64,000 bases of DNA, from positions 1 through 64,000 of the forward strand of contig CAWDSF010000024.1 of NCBI GenBank assembly GCA_963804885.1, written 5' to 3'. The translations under genes and the position numbers were made by a program. The stretch comes from PALSA-1004 sp963804885 (GTDB taxonomy: Bacteria > Pseudomonadota > Gammaproteobacteria > Burkholderiales > SG8-41). The notes beneath the pieces are model-generated. The model saw only the letters and a program-made list of their open reading frames with translations, made no database searches and was not told where the DNA came from. Within the stretch, counting starts at the first letter, position 1, and every line of letters starts with the position of its first letter. Positions 54,067 through 62,314 of the stretch are shown here, in pieces.

Positions 54067-54549
54067 TTACCGCTTGGCAGGATCGCCGCCGGTTTTGGCG
54101 ACGCTCGGCAACGTATGGATGGTGTCGATCACGATAGCCTTCGGCTGCTCGTCCTTGTGCCGCGCTATCGCCTGAACGTGCTCGACGCGGACCTCGTCCA
54201 TCTTGGTGGAGAGGTTGCGGTAGACGATAGTGCCGAGTATCGACGACAACACCACCAGCACGACGGTACCTATGCCCAACCGGCGCCGTCCGTAAGAGTC
54301 ATCCGGAAAAAGCGTGATCTTTACATCCGATTCGGCGTCGAGTAATTTGGCATCGTAGCGTGCACGTCGTTCGGGATTAGAGAGTATCTGGTAGCCGTCG
54401 CGAATGAGTTGCGCTTCGATCACCGCGTCTGCGGCGCCCCGCGACGCTACCGAACTCAGCCTGGCCGTGGCGTGCGCATAGGCGATGTCGATGCGGGCCT
54501 GGTCCGCATCGCGGGCTATTTCGAGCATCTCGTAGAACGACCTTTTCAT
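54067..54549 (-). CDS. J-domain-like membrane protein 1
   Basis: A 160-residue protein with a J-like N-terminal domain (MKRSFYEMLEIARDADQARI, then DGYQILSNPERRARYDAKLL) and one membrane helix (GIGTVVLVVLSSILGTIVY) at about residue 92-112. The HPD triad that stimulates DnaK is absent: the corresponding loop reads ATARLSSVASRG. So it probably binds or positions something rather than activating Hsp70. The ATG at 54549 follows GAGGGGAGTTGCGC. It forms a pair with the next gene. Confidence 0.7.
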   Translation of the reverse strand: MKRSFYEMLEIARDADQARIDIAYAHATARLSSVASRGAADAVIEAQLIRDGYQILSNPERRARYDAKLLDAESDVKITLFPDDSYGRRRLGIGTVVLVVLSSILGTIVYRNLSTKMDEVRVEHVQAIARHKDEQPKAIVIDTIHTLPSVAKTGGDPAKR

Positions 54550-54573
54550 GCGCAACTCCCCTCTGATGCGAAA

Positions 54574-54849
54574 TCAACGCTCATGCCGCACCACCTGCCA
54601 GGCGTTTCTTTTTGCACCCGGGCTGGATGATTGTTGCTGCAGGCTGCGGTCGTAATCCGCACGGGACTGGCAATTCGAGAGCGTGCGGTAAGCGTTCTGC
54701 AGCGCGGTGTATTCGGCGCGGGCGTGCTCGGCACCGGGATGCGGCGCATGTGCGGGATCGACTTTTTTGACGAGACGGAAAAATGATTGCTGGATGGCAG
54801 TCTGGCTGGCCATTGGCGTCACACCGAGTTGTTCGTAGAGCGTCTTCAT
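54574..54849 (-). CDS. J-domain-like protein 2
   Basis: A 91-residue protein consisting of little more than a J domain: MKTLYEQLGVTPMASQTAIQ, FFRLVKKVDPAHAP and QNAYRTLSNCQSRADYDRSL. The HPD motif reads VDPAHAPHP, so it is degenerate but near. The Met at 54849 starts the domain; the open frame runs 16 codons further upstream. It is the first gene of the ygfX run and divergent from ygfZ. Confidence 0.7.
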   Translation of the reverse strand: MKTLYEQLGVTPMASQTAIQQSFFRLVKKVDPAHAPHPGAEHARAEYTALQNAYRTLSNCQSRADYDRSLQQQSSSPGAKRNAWQVVRHER

Positions 54850-55073
54850 GCGCCTCCAAACCCACGCCGCTTGTAACCGAAACCTCTGATTTGGCATTAG
54901 AATCAGGCTTTACCACCCTGTCAAATCTATCAATTTGATAGATTTTTGTAAGCAAATGATTTTTAAACGGTATTTTTTGCCTCTGTGAATTATGCCACCT
55001 AAATATTTTCGCTCGTCGCGACTTTGCGCGCGGCCACTTCTGCGGAGCTTTCCAAACTCCACATACATTACCT
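54850..55073. other. divergent promoter region for ygfZ and the J-like genes
   Basis: AT-rich 224-base gap with no gene. It includes TTTGATAGATTTTTG-type repeats near 54925-54945 (ATCTATCAATTTGATAGAT forms a small palindrome), which might be an operator. Confidence 0.4.
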
Positions 55074-56060
55074 ATGGTTGCTGAGCACGCACCGAGCCGC
55101 GGTACTACGCTGTTGAACGATGCGTTAACGCCGGTCAGCGGAGTCGCCGCATTAACTCACTTCGGACTGCTTCAATTTACTGGGGCGGACGCCGCTGCAT
55201 TCCTGCAGGGCCAGTTGAGCTGCGACGTCAACGCGCTGCAACCCGGCCACGCCGTGTACGGCAGCTACAACACCCCAAAAGGGCGCATGTTGGCGAGCTT
55301 CCTGCTGTGGCGTGATGAGACCGGCTTTACGATGCAGCTGCCGCGCAGCGTATGCGAAGCGACGCGCCGGCGACTTTCGATGTACGTGTTGCGCTCCAAG
55401 GTCACCGTACGCGACGCCAGCGACGATTACGTATTGCTCGGAGCCGCCGGCACCGATGCAATGCCTGTGCTCGCCTCGCTCATTACCGACCCGCCCGCTG
55501 CGGCGCTCACGATGGCGGCGGCCCCGGGAGCGCGGCTGCTGCGGCTCGATTCCGCACGCGTCCTGATCGTCGTCGACCGTGAGCATGGCCACGCGCTTAC
55601 CGAGGCGCTGACCGCTCAGCTGCACCCGCTAAGCACCGACCTCTGGGATTGGACCGATATACGCGCAGGCATTCCGTACGTAACCCCGGCGACGCAGGAC
55701 CAGTTCGTGCCGCAAATGGCCAATCTCGACCTCATCAACGGCGTCAGCTTCACCAAGGGTTGTTATCCGGGCCAGGAAATCGTTGCGCGCATGCATTACC
55801 TGGGAAAACTGAAGCAGCGCATGTACCTTGCAGCCGCGCCTGACGACGAACTCCCCCAGCCCGGCGATAAACTGTATGGCCCCGACACCGGCGAGCAGGC
55901 AACCGGCATGATCGTCAATGCCGCGCGCGGTCCCGACGGCCGGCCGGCGGCGCTCGCGGTCATGCACATTGAAAGTTTCAAGCGCGGTGAGGTCCATCTT
56001 AAAGCCCCGGCCGGTCCGCGATTGGAATTCATGGACCTGCCTTACTCTATTCCATCTTAA
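55074..56060 (+). CDS. ygfZ: YgfZ/CAF17-like folate-binding protein
   Basis: A 328-residue YgfZ. It has the N-terminal GcvT-like fold (LTHFGLLQFTGADAAAFLQG, the QL/SCDV motif), and the family signature KGCYPGQEIVARMHYLGKLK at about residues 228-247. YgfZ uses tetrahydrofolate to support iron-sulfur cluster enzymes such as MiaB. The ATG at 55074 begins the family. The neighbouring minus-strand ygfX mirrors a known association of these genes in proteobacteria. It is followed 19 bases later by the NRDE gene. Confidence 0.9.
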   Translation: MVAEHAPSRGTTLLNDALTPVSGVAALTHFGLLQFTGADAAAFLQGQLSCDVNALQPGHAVYGSYNTPKGRMLASFLLWRDETGFTMQLPRSVCEATRRRLSMYVLRSKVTVRDASDDYVLLGAAGTDAMPVLASLITDPPAAALTMAAAPGARLLRLDSARVLIVVDREHGHALTEALTAQLHPLSTDLWDWTDIRAGIPYVTPATQDQFVPQMANLDLINGVSFTKGCYPGQEIVARMHYLGKLKQRMYLAAAPDDELPQPGDKLYGPDTGEQATGMIVNAARGPDGRPAALAVMHIESFKRGEVHLKAPAGPRLEFMDLPYSIPS

Positions 56061-56079
56061 GCCGCGTATAGCCCTGCCG

Positions 56080-56872
56080 ATGTGCCTGATACTCTTCGCC
56101 AACCGGACCCACCCCGAGTATCCGCTGGTAATTGCCGCGAACCGTGACGAAGCTTACGCACGTCCCACGGCGCCCGCTGCATTCTGGGAAGACGATCCGC
56201 GCATCTGCGGCGGGCGCGATCTCGAGCAGGGCGGCACCTGGCTCGGCGTTACCCGGACCGGCGCCTTTGCGGCGGTGACGAACTTTCGCAGCAGCATTGG
56301 CGCCAAAAACAACACCCGCTCGCGCGGCGAGCTCGTCGCCAATTATCTGCGCGGACGTGCGGGCCCTGCCGACTATGTGGCGCAGGTGCATCCAGACTGC
56401 CGGTGCGTACAACGGATTCAACCTGCTGGCCGGCAATCTGGCGGATTTGCATTTCTTATCGAACCGCGGCGATGGGTGCCAGATCATCGAGCCGGGTGTG
56501 CATGGGCTGAGCAATCATCTGCTCAATACGCCGTGGCCCAAAGTCGAACGCGGCAAGCAGCGCTTGGGTGAATTGCTGCATAGCCGCGGCGACGAATTGG
56601 TCGAGGCCTTGTTCGCCATGCTCGGCGAACGCACAGTCGCCGCCGATAGCCGCTTGCCGGAAACCGGCGTAGGGGTCGTGCGCGAACGCATACTGTCGCC
56701 CGCCTTCATCATTTCGCCTGCTTATGGCACGCGCTCGTCGACGGTATTACTGATCGACCGTCACCGCCAGGTGAGCTTCATCGAGCGCAGTTTTGGCGAA
56801 GGCGGCGTGCAAATCGGAACTGCGACGGTGACCTTTCAGCTCGAGTCCGCGCTCAGCCCGGCGGCGGCCTGA
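56080..56872 (+). CDS. NRDE family protein, TANGO2-like (frameshift)
   Basis: About 264 residues of the NRDE/TANGO2 family, which takes its name from a conserved motif. It begins MCLILFANRTHPEYPLVIAA and NRDEAYARPTAPAAFW, with GGRDLEQGGTWLGVTRTGAF. The second frame holds AGAYNGFNLLAGNLADLHFL and the C-terminal part to the stop at 56870-56872. The frames join near 56390-56396 if one T of GACTGCC is removed. In eukaryotes TANGO2 relates to heme trafficking. The last 20 bases overlap the GNAT gene on the other strand. Confidence 0.85.
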
Positions 56873-57305
56873 CCAGGGAGCAGCGCATCATCCGGTGGGG
56901 GATGCCTGCGTCCATGTATTCGCCGCCGAAAACTTCGAAGCCGAAGCGCCGGTAAAAACCGATTGCATGCGTTTGCGCGCTGAGCTCGACCGCGTCTTGC
57001 CCGCGCTCTCGCGCAGCCACCATCAATTCGACCAGCAGCATGCCGCCAACGCCGCGTTTGCGCCACGCAGGCAGTACCGCCATCCGTCCGATGTGCGCGT
57101 CAGGCAGCAGCCGCGCAGTGCCCACCGCCTCGCCCGCTGCGGTCTCGGCCAGCACGTGCAGACAACTTTCGTCCATGCCGTCCCATTCGAGTTCCTCGGG
57201 AACATGCTGCTCGCGAACGAACACCGCGACCCGGATTTCGCGCAGCGCCGCTCCTGCGTCGCTCCAACTGACGCGGCGGACTGTAACTTGTGGCGGGCGT
57301 TCCAT
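56853..57305 (-). CDS. GNAT family N-acetyltransferase
   Basis: A 150-residue GNAT protein with IRVAVFVREQHVPEELEWDG, the acetyl-CoA loop RMAVLPAWRKRGVGGMLLVE (RxxGxG) and the FYRRFGFEVFGGEYMDAGIP end. This subgroup (ElaA-like) acts on small substrates or protein N-termini. Start ATG at 57305 begins the family; a ribosome site is not clear. It overlaps the 3' end of the NRDE gene by 20 bases. Confidence 0.85.
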   Translation of the reverse strand: MERPPQVTVRRVSWSDAGAALREIRVAVFVREQHVPEELEWDGMDESCLHVLAETAAGEAVGTARLLPDAHIGRMAVLPAWRKRGVGGMLLVELMVAARERGQDAVELSAQTHAIGFYRRFGFEVFGGEYMDAGIPHRMMRCSLVRPPPG

Positions 57306-57365
57306 GGGCTTGAATTATAATCGTGGCCGTCGTTCGACGAACGAGCACAGCGGGAATTGAGATCG

Positions 57366-59340
57366 ATGCAAAGCCTTTGGCAGGATAGCGAAGCGGGCGA
57401 ATATCGGGGCGATCTGGCGCAGCGCGTATATACGTCGCGCCTGCTCGGCCGCGACAAGACGCTGGTGCTGCACGGCGGCGGCAACACCTCCGTCAAGATC
57501 CGGGAGAATAATCTCGTCGGCGACGACGAAGAGATCCTGTACGTGAAAGGCAGCGGCTGGGACCTCGAATTCATCGAAGAAGCCGGCTTCTCGCCGGTGC
57601 GCATGGCGCACCTGCTGCGTCTTGCCAAGCTCAAGCAATTGAGCGATCCGCAGATGGTCAACGAGCTCGTCACCCACATGACCCGCGCGTCGGCGCCAGC
57701 GCCGTCGGTCGAGACCATACTTCACGCATTGCTGCCGCACAAATACGTCGATCACACGCACTCCGACGCCGTATTGGCCGTTACCAACACGGCCGACGGT
57801 GCGCGCCGCATAGCGGAGATTTACGGCGACAAAGTGGCAGTCATTCCATACGTGATGCCGGGATTCGATCTCGCGCGGCTGTGCGCGGAACTTTACCCGC
57901 AGCAGGCCGGCAAAAACACGATCGGCATGGTGCTCCTCAATCACGGCATATTTTCTTTTGGCGCCAGCGCGCGCGAATCGTACGAACGCATGATCGAGCT
58001 GGTCGACATGGCCGAGCGCTATCTCGATAAGCAGCACGCGTGGCGACTGCCGGAGCCGGCGCCAGCGGCATTAGCAGCACCGCCACTAGCAGCAATTGCA
58101 AGCCTGCGTCGCGACATCTCGCGCTGCGCGGGCAATGCGATGATAGTCTCCTCGACCGCTGACGATCGCGCACTGTCGTTTGCGCGCCGTCCCGATGTGG
58201 CGGCGCTTAGCCAGCAGGGGCCGGCGACACCCGATCACGTGATCCGCACCAAGCGGTTGCCGTTGCTCGGGCGCAACGTCGAGGATTTTGCAGCTGCCTA
58301 CGGGGCATATTTTGCGCAAAATGCCGCACAGGCCAAGGACCCCAAGACGATACTCGATGCGGCGCCGCGCGTCGTGGTCGATCCCGAGCTGGGCATCTGC
58401 GCGGTCGGCCGCACGGTTAAGGATGCGCGCATCGTCGCCGATCTGTACGATCACACGATCGACGTGATCCAGCGCGCAACGCTGCTGGGCGGCTATCGCG
58501 CCCTGCCCGCGCGCGACATTTTCGACGTCGAATACTGGGACCTGGAGCAGGCGAAGCTGCGCAAGGCGGGCGCGGCGCCGCAGTTCGCCGGCGAAATCGC
58601 GCTCGTCACGGGAGCGGCATCCGGCATCGGCAAGGCATGCGTCGAAGCGCTGCACGCGCGCGGTGCCGCCGTCGTTGGCCTCGATATCGACGGCAAAGTT
58701 GAATCTTTATACAAGCGGCCGGACTTTCTCGGCGTCCGCTGCGACATTACGTCGCGCCCGGCGGTAGTCGACGCTTTGGGTTCGGCGCTGCGCGCGTACG
58801 GCGGCCTCGACATGCTCGTGCTCAACGCCGGAATTTTCCCCGCCGGCACCGCCATCGCCGCGCTCGACGATGCAGCCTGGCGCAATGTGATGAGCATCAA
58901 TCTCGATTCCAACCTGATGCTGATGCGCGAGTGCCACCCGCTGCTCAAGCTCGCACCGCGCGGCGGCCGTGTGACGGTCATCGGCTCGAAGAATGTGCCG
59001 GCGCCCGGACCCGGCGCGGCGGCCTACTCGGCCTCCAAGGCCGCGCTTACGCAATTGGCGCGCGTGGCGGCGCTCGAATGGGGCGCCGACAGTATCCGCG
59101 TCAACACGCTGCATCCGAATGCGGTATTCGACACCGCGATCTGGAGCGCGGACGTTTTGGCTGCGCGCGCGGCGCAATACGGGCTTACCGTCGAGCAGTA
59201 CAAGCGCAACAACGTATTGAAGACGGAAGTCACCAGCCGCGACGTTGCGGCAGCTCGCGGCCGAAATGTGCGGCCCGTTGTTCGCCAAGACCACCGGCGC
59301 GCAGATTCCCATCGACGGCGGCAACGAGCGCGTCATCTGA
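57366..59340 (+). CDS. bifunctional class II aldolase/short-chain dehydrogenase (frameshift)
   Basis: About 658 residues, a fusion. The N-terminal domain is class II aldolase (RDKTLVLHGGGNTSVKIREN; metal histidines in VDHTHSDAVLAVTN and LLNHGIFSFGA), of the rhamnulose-1-phosphate aldolase type. The C-terminal domain is an SDR (ALVTGAASGIGKACVEALHA; catalytic AYSASKAALTQLARVAALEW). Known relatives process rhamnose or sugar alcohol phosphates. The last 30 residues (AELAAEMCGPLFAKTTGAQI) are in a second frame if one G of GCGGCAG near 59248 is removed. The ATG at 57366 is used; TTG at 57357 is possible. Its stop overlaps the start of mtnA, so both are coupled. Confidence 0.88.
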
Positions 59341-60398
59341 TGGCCGAATTTCAGTCGAAGTTCGATACGCTGCGCTGGCGCGGCGGCCGTCTGGAAATGA
59401 TCGACCAGCGCGTGTTGCCCGGTGAAATACGCTACCTCGCTTACGATTCCGCAGCGGCCGTCGCGGCAGGCATCCGCGATATGGTGGTTCGGGGCGCGCC
59501 GGCGATCGGCTGCGCCGCCGCGTACGGCATCGCGCTCGAAGCGTTGCGCCTGCAGCGGCATTCGGCTGAAGAATTCAACGCGGGGCTCGAGAGCGCGTTT
59601 AGCGTGCTCGCGGCCAGCCGTCCCACCGCCGTCAATCTCTTCTGGGCACTGGGGCGCATGCGGGGCGTCTGGGAAACACACCGTGACATCACCCCCGGCC
59701 AGAGCGCTGAGCGTTTGCTCGACGCAGCCCATGCAATTTCCACCGAAGATGTCGCCGCGAATCGCCGCATGGGTAGCTACGGCGCGGAACTCGTCGCTGA
59801 CGGCGCGTCGATACTCACGCATTGCAATGCGGGCGCACTCGCGACGGCAGGCCATGGGACAGCACTTGGGGTCATCCGCTCGGCAATCGAGGCCGGCAAG
59901 AAAATCAGTGTCTTTGCCGACGAGACCAGGCCGTTCCTGCAGGGCGCGCGCCTCACCGCGTGGGAGCTCATGCAGGACGATATTCCGGTGACGCTGATTG
60001 CCGACAATGCCGCAGGGCACCTGATGAGCCGCGGCGAAATCGATATGGTCATCGTCGGCGCGGATCGGGTCGCCGCCAATGGCGACGTCGCCAACAAAGT
60101 CGGCACCTATCAGGTTGCGGTGCTCGCACACCGCCACAAGATACCGTTTTACGTCGCGGCCCCGCTGTCGACGATAGACGCGAAAATCGCGACAGGCGCG
60201 GATATTCCGATTGAGGAACGCGGCGCGGAGGAAGTTCGCGGCTACCGCGAAAACATATGGGCGCCGGGGCTCGTTGCAGTCCGCAATCCGGTGTTCGACG
60301 TAACGCCGGCCGAGCTGGTGACCGGCCTGATCACGGAGCGCGGCGTGATCAAGGCGCCCAATGCGCGCCTTATTGCGCAGTTGCTGCGCGACGCGTAG
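59340..60398 (+). CDS. mtnA: S-methyl-5-thioribose-1-phosphate isomerase
   Basis: A 352-residue MtnA. Signature segments are RDMVVRGAPAIGCAAAYGIA, THCNAGALATAGHGTALGVI (catalytic Cys), VFADETRPFLQGARLTAWEL and MVIVGADRVAANGDVANKVG (catalytic Asp). It converts 5-methylthioribose-1-phosphate to the ribulose form in the methionine salvage pathway. The start overlaps the aldolase-SDR stop (TGATG). The coupling to a class II aldolase/SDR, where MtnB normally is an aldolase-like dehydratase, suggests a variant salvage route such as the dihydroxyacetone-phosphate shunt. Confidence 0.92.
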   Translation: MAEFQSKFDTLRWRGGRLEMIDQRVLPGEIRYLAYDSAAAVAAGIRDMVVRGAPAIGCAAAYGIALEALRLQRHSAEEFNAGLESAFSVLAASRPTAVNLFWALGRMRGVWETHRDITPGQSAERLLDAAHAISTEDVAANRRMGSYGAELVADGASILTHCNAGALATAGHGTALGVIRSAIEAGKKISVFADETRPFLQGARLTAWELMQDDIPVTLIADNAAGHLMSRGEIDMVIVGADRVAANGDVANKVGTYQVAVLAHRHKIPFYVAAPLSTIDAKIATGADIPIEERGAEEVRGYRENIWAPGLVAVRNPVFDVTPAELVTGLITERGVIKAPNARLIAQLLRDA

Positions 60399-60401
60399 AG
60401 A

Positions 60402-61142
60402 TTAGATCGTCAGTCCGCCGGTGACTTCAAGCACCGCGCCGTTGACATAGCTTGCTTCGTCCGAAGCGAGCCAGGCAAACGTGTTGGCAATCTCTTCGGG
60501 CCGGCCGAGACGCCCCAGCGGCACTTTTTCCTCGAGCGCGCGCAGCACGCGCTCCGGCATCGACTTAAGTATTTCCGTGCCGACGAATCCGGGGCATACC
60601 GCGTTCGCGCGTATGCCTTTGCGCCCCAGTTCGCGCGCCCAGGTTTTCACCATGCCGATCAGTCCCGCTTTCGCCGCCGCGTAATTCGTCTGGCCGAAAT
60701 TGCCGGTGAGGCCGACGATGGAAGATGCGTTCAGGATGACGCCCGATTGCTGCGCCAGCATGGTGTTCACGACCGCCTTCGTGCAGTTGAACACGCCTTT
60801 CAGATTGATTTCGATGACGCGATCGAATTGCTCTTCCGTCATGTTTTTGAGCTGGGCGTCCTGCACGATGCCGGCATTGTTGACCAGGCAATCGACGCGT
60901 CCCCACTTGGCCACGGTCGCGGCCACCATCGCTTCCAGGGCCTTGATATCGCGCACGTCGGCGACATAACCCATCGCCTCGCCGCGGGTTTCTTTGCAGA
61001 GCATGACCGTTTGCTCGATCCACTCCGGACTGAGGTCGCACACGACGACCTTGGCGCCCTCGGTCGCGAATTTGACGGCGGTCGCTTGACCTATGCCCCG
61101 TCCCGCGCCGGTAATGATCGCTACCTTGTCCTGAAGTCTCAT
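60402..61142 (-). CDS. SDR family 3-oxoacyl-ACP reductase-like protein
   Basis: A 246-residue classical SDR. TGxxxGxG in AIITGAGRGIGQATAVKFAT, the NNAG motif in DCLVNNAGIVQDAQLKNMTE, the Ser-Tyr-Lys triad in LNASSIVGLTGNFGQTNYAA with AKAG, and a C-terminus YVNGAVLEVTGG. Similar to FabG but without fatty-acid genes nearby, so the substrate may be another beta-keto compound. It is convergent with mtnA by 3 bases. The ATG follows AGGCAGGCG. Confidence 0.88.
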   Translation of the reverse strand: MRLQDKVAIITGAGRGIGQATAVKFATEGAKVVVCDLSPEWIEQTVMLCKETRGEAMGYVADVRDIKALEAMVAATVAKWGRVDCLVNNAGIVQDAQLKNMTEEQFDRVIEINLKGVFNCTKAVVNTMLAQQSGVILNASSIVGLTGNFGQTNYAAAKAGLIGMVKTWARELGRKGIRANAVCPGFVGTEILKSMPERVLRALEEKVPLGRLGRPEEIANTFAWLASDEASYVNGAVLEVTGGLTI

Positions 61143-61413
61143 CGCCTGCCTTTCTCATCCGTTAAGTCGTTGCAGCGCACAAACCAAGCGATTTTAGTGC
61201 AGCGCACAACGATTTCGCAAGAGCTAAAGGCCTACGAGGCACCAAATAGGCGCAGAGTCGGCAGAATTGTGGGCATCAGTTTAATCTAGTATGCAATTCA
61301 ACAGCTTAAAGCTTGTATGGCCAAGCCGACAATTTGCGGTCCTGCGGTAAAGGCCAAGACTGCGGCGGTGGCTGTGATCGAACATGTTGCAACGCGAATG
61401 CGGGCGACCTCGC
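61143..61413. other. intergenic region, nothing found
   Basis: 270 bases with no gene, hairpin or promoter that I can defend. A partial frame at 61298-61621 is a shadow of tadA. Confidence 0.3.
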
Positions 61414-61875
61414 CTACTTCAATGCTTGCCGGCGCTGACTGAAAAATGCGCTGAGTCGCGCGCCGCATTCCGCCGCCAGCACGCCCGGCACCACAGTCGC
61501 ATGATGATTTAACGAGGCTTCGGAAAACAGATTCACGACGCTGCCGCAGGCCCCGGTTTTGGGATCGGCCGCACCAAACACCAGGCGCGCAATCCTGGCG
61601 TGCATGATGGCGCCGGCGCACATGACGCAGGGTTCCAGCGTTACGTAAAGTTCGCAGCCTGTGAGGCGATAATTGCCGATTCGCGCTGCGGCGTCGCGCA
61701 TTGCAATTATTTCCGCATGCGCTGAAGGATCGTGACTGATGATGGGCTGGTTATAGCCGCGGCCGATAATCGCACCGTCGCTGACCACCACGGCGCCCAC
61801 GGGCACCTCGCCGTGCGCTTCAGCGATAGCCGCGAGGGTCAGCGCTTCGCGCATGTATAGATCATCCGACATCAC
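61414..61875 (-). CDS. tadA: tRNA-specific adenosine deaminase
   Basis: A 153-residue deaminase. Zinc ligand and proton shuttle HAEI (SAHAEIIAMRDAA), and the second zinc pair PCVMC in TLEPCVMCAGAIMHARIARL, with the later GSVVNLFSEASLNHH segment. It converts A34 to inosine in tRNA-Arg. The Met at 61875 or the next one could be the start. On the same strand as guaA, as usual in related genomes. Confidence 0.93.
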   Translation of the reverse strand: MMSDDLYMREALTLAAIAEAHGEVPVGAVVVSDGAIIGRGYNQPIISHDPSAHAEIIAMRDAAARIGNYRLTGCELYVTLEPCVMCAGAIMHARIARLVFGAADPKTGACGSVVNLFSEASLNHHATVVPGVLAAECGARLSAFFSQRRQALK

Positions 61876-61935
61876 GAGACCCGTTGCACAGACACATGGC
61901 GGCGATCGGCTGCCCCCGCCGCGGCGTCCGGACGC

Positions 61936-62292
61936 TTATGCGGGCACGCGCAATGCACGCTGGTAGATCTCAGGCTTGAAACCGACCGTCAGTTGTCCGG
62001 CGTGCTCGAGCACCGGGCGCTTGATCAGCGACGGCTGCGCCAGCATCAACCCAATGGCTTTGGTGGCAGTCAGCGAGGCTTTGGATGCATCAGGCAGTTT
62101 GCGGAACGTCGTGCCGGAGCGATTCAACAAGACCTCCCATCCCGCTTCAGTGCACCACCGCTCGAGCCGCGCACGCTCGATGCCGGCAACTTTATAGTCG
62201 TGAAACACGTAATCGACGCCATGGCCGGCAAGCCAGGCGCGGGCCTTTTTCATCGTGTCGCAATTTTTAATGCCGTAAAGCGTAATGGTCAA
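61936..62292 (-). CDS. ArsC/Spx-like reductase family protein (YffB-like)
   Basis: A 118-residue protein. TLYGIKNCDTMKKARAWL at the N-terminus has the single redox Cys (KNCDT), and the middle and end (LERWCTEAGWEVLLNRSGTT, LIKRPVLEHAGQLTVGF) match the Spx/MgsR/YffB branch of ArsC-like proteins. The absence of the second arsenate Cys pattern argues against a true arsenate reductase. It lies between guaA and tadA. Confidence 0.88.
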   Translation of the reverse strand: MTITLYGIKNCDTMKKARAWLAGHGVDYVFHDYKVAGIERARLERWCTEAGWEVLLNRSGTTFRKLPDASKASLTATKAIGLMLAQPSLIKRPVLEHAGQLTVGFKPEIYQRALRVPA

Positions 62293-62314
62293 TGCCCGAT
62301 ACTCCAGACTTCGC

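Noticed and set aside
14811..59340. Programmed +1 frameshifting as the cause of the many broken frames
   Set aside because: The sites share no slippery sequence, no in-frame stop directly at the slip and no stimulatory structure, and they occur in unrelated genes.
61936..62292. True arsenate reductase
   Set aside because: No arsenic resistance genes nearby and the sequence fits the Spx/YffB branch better.
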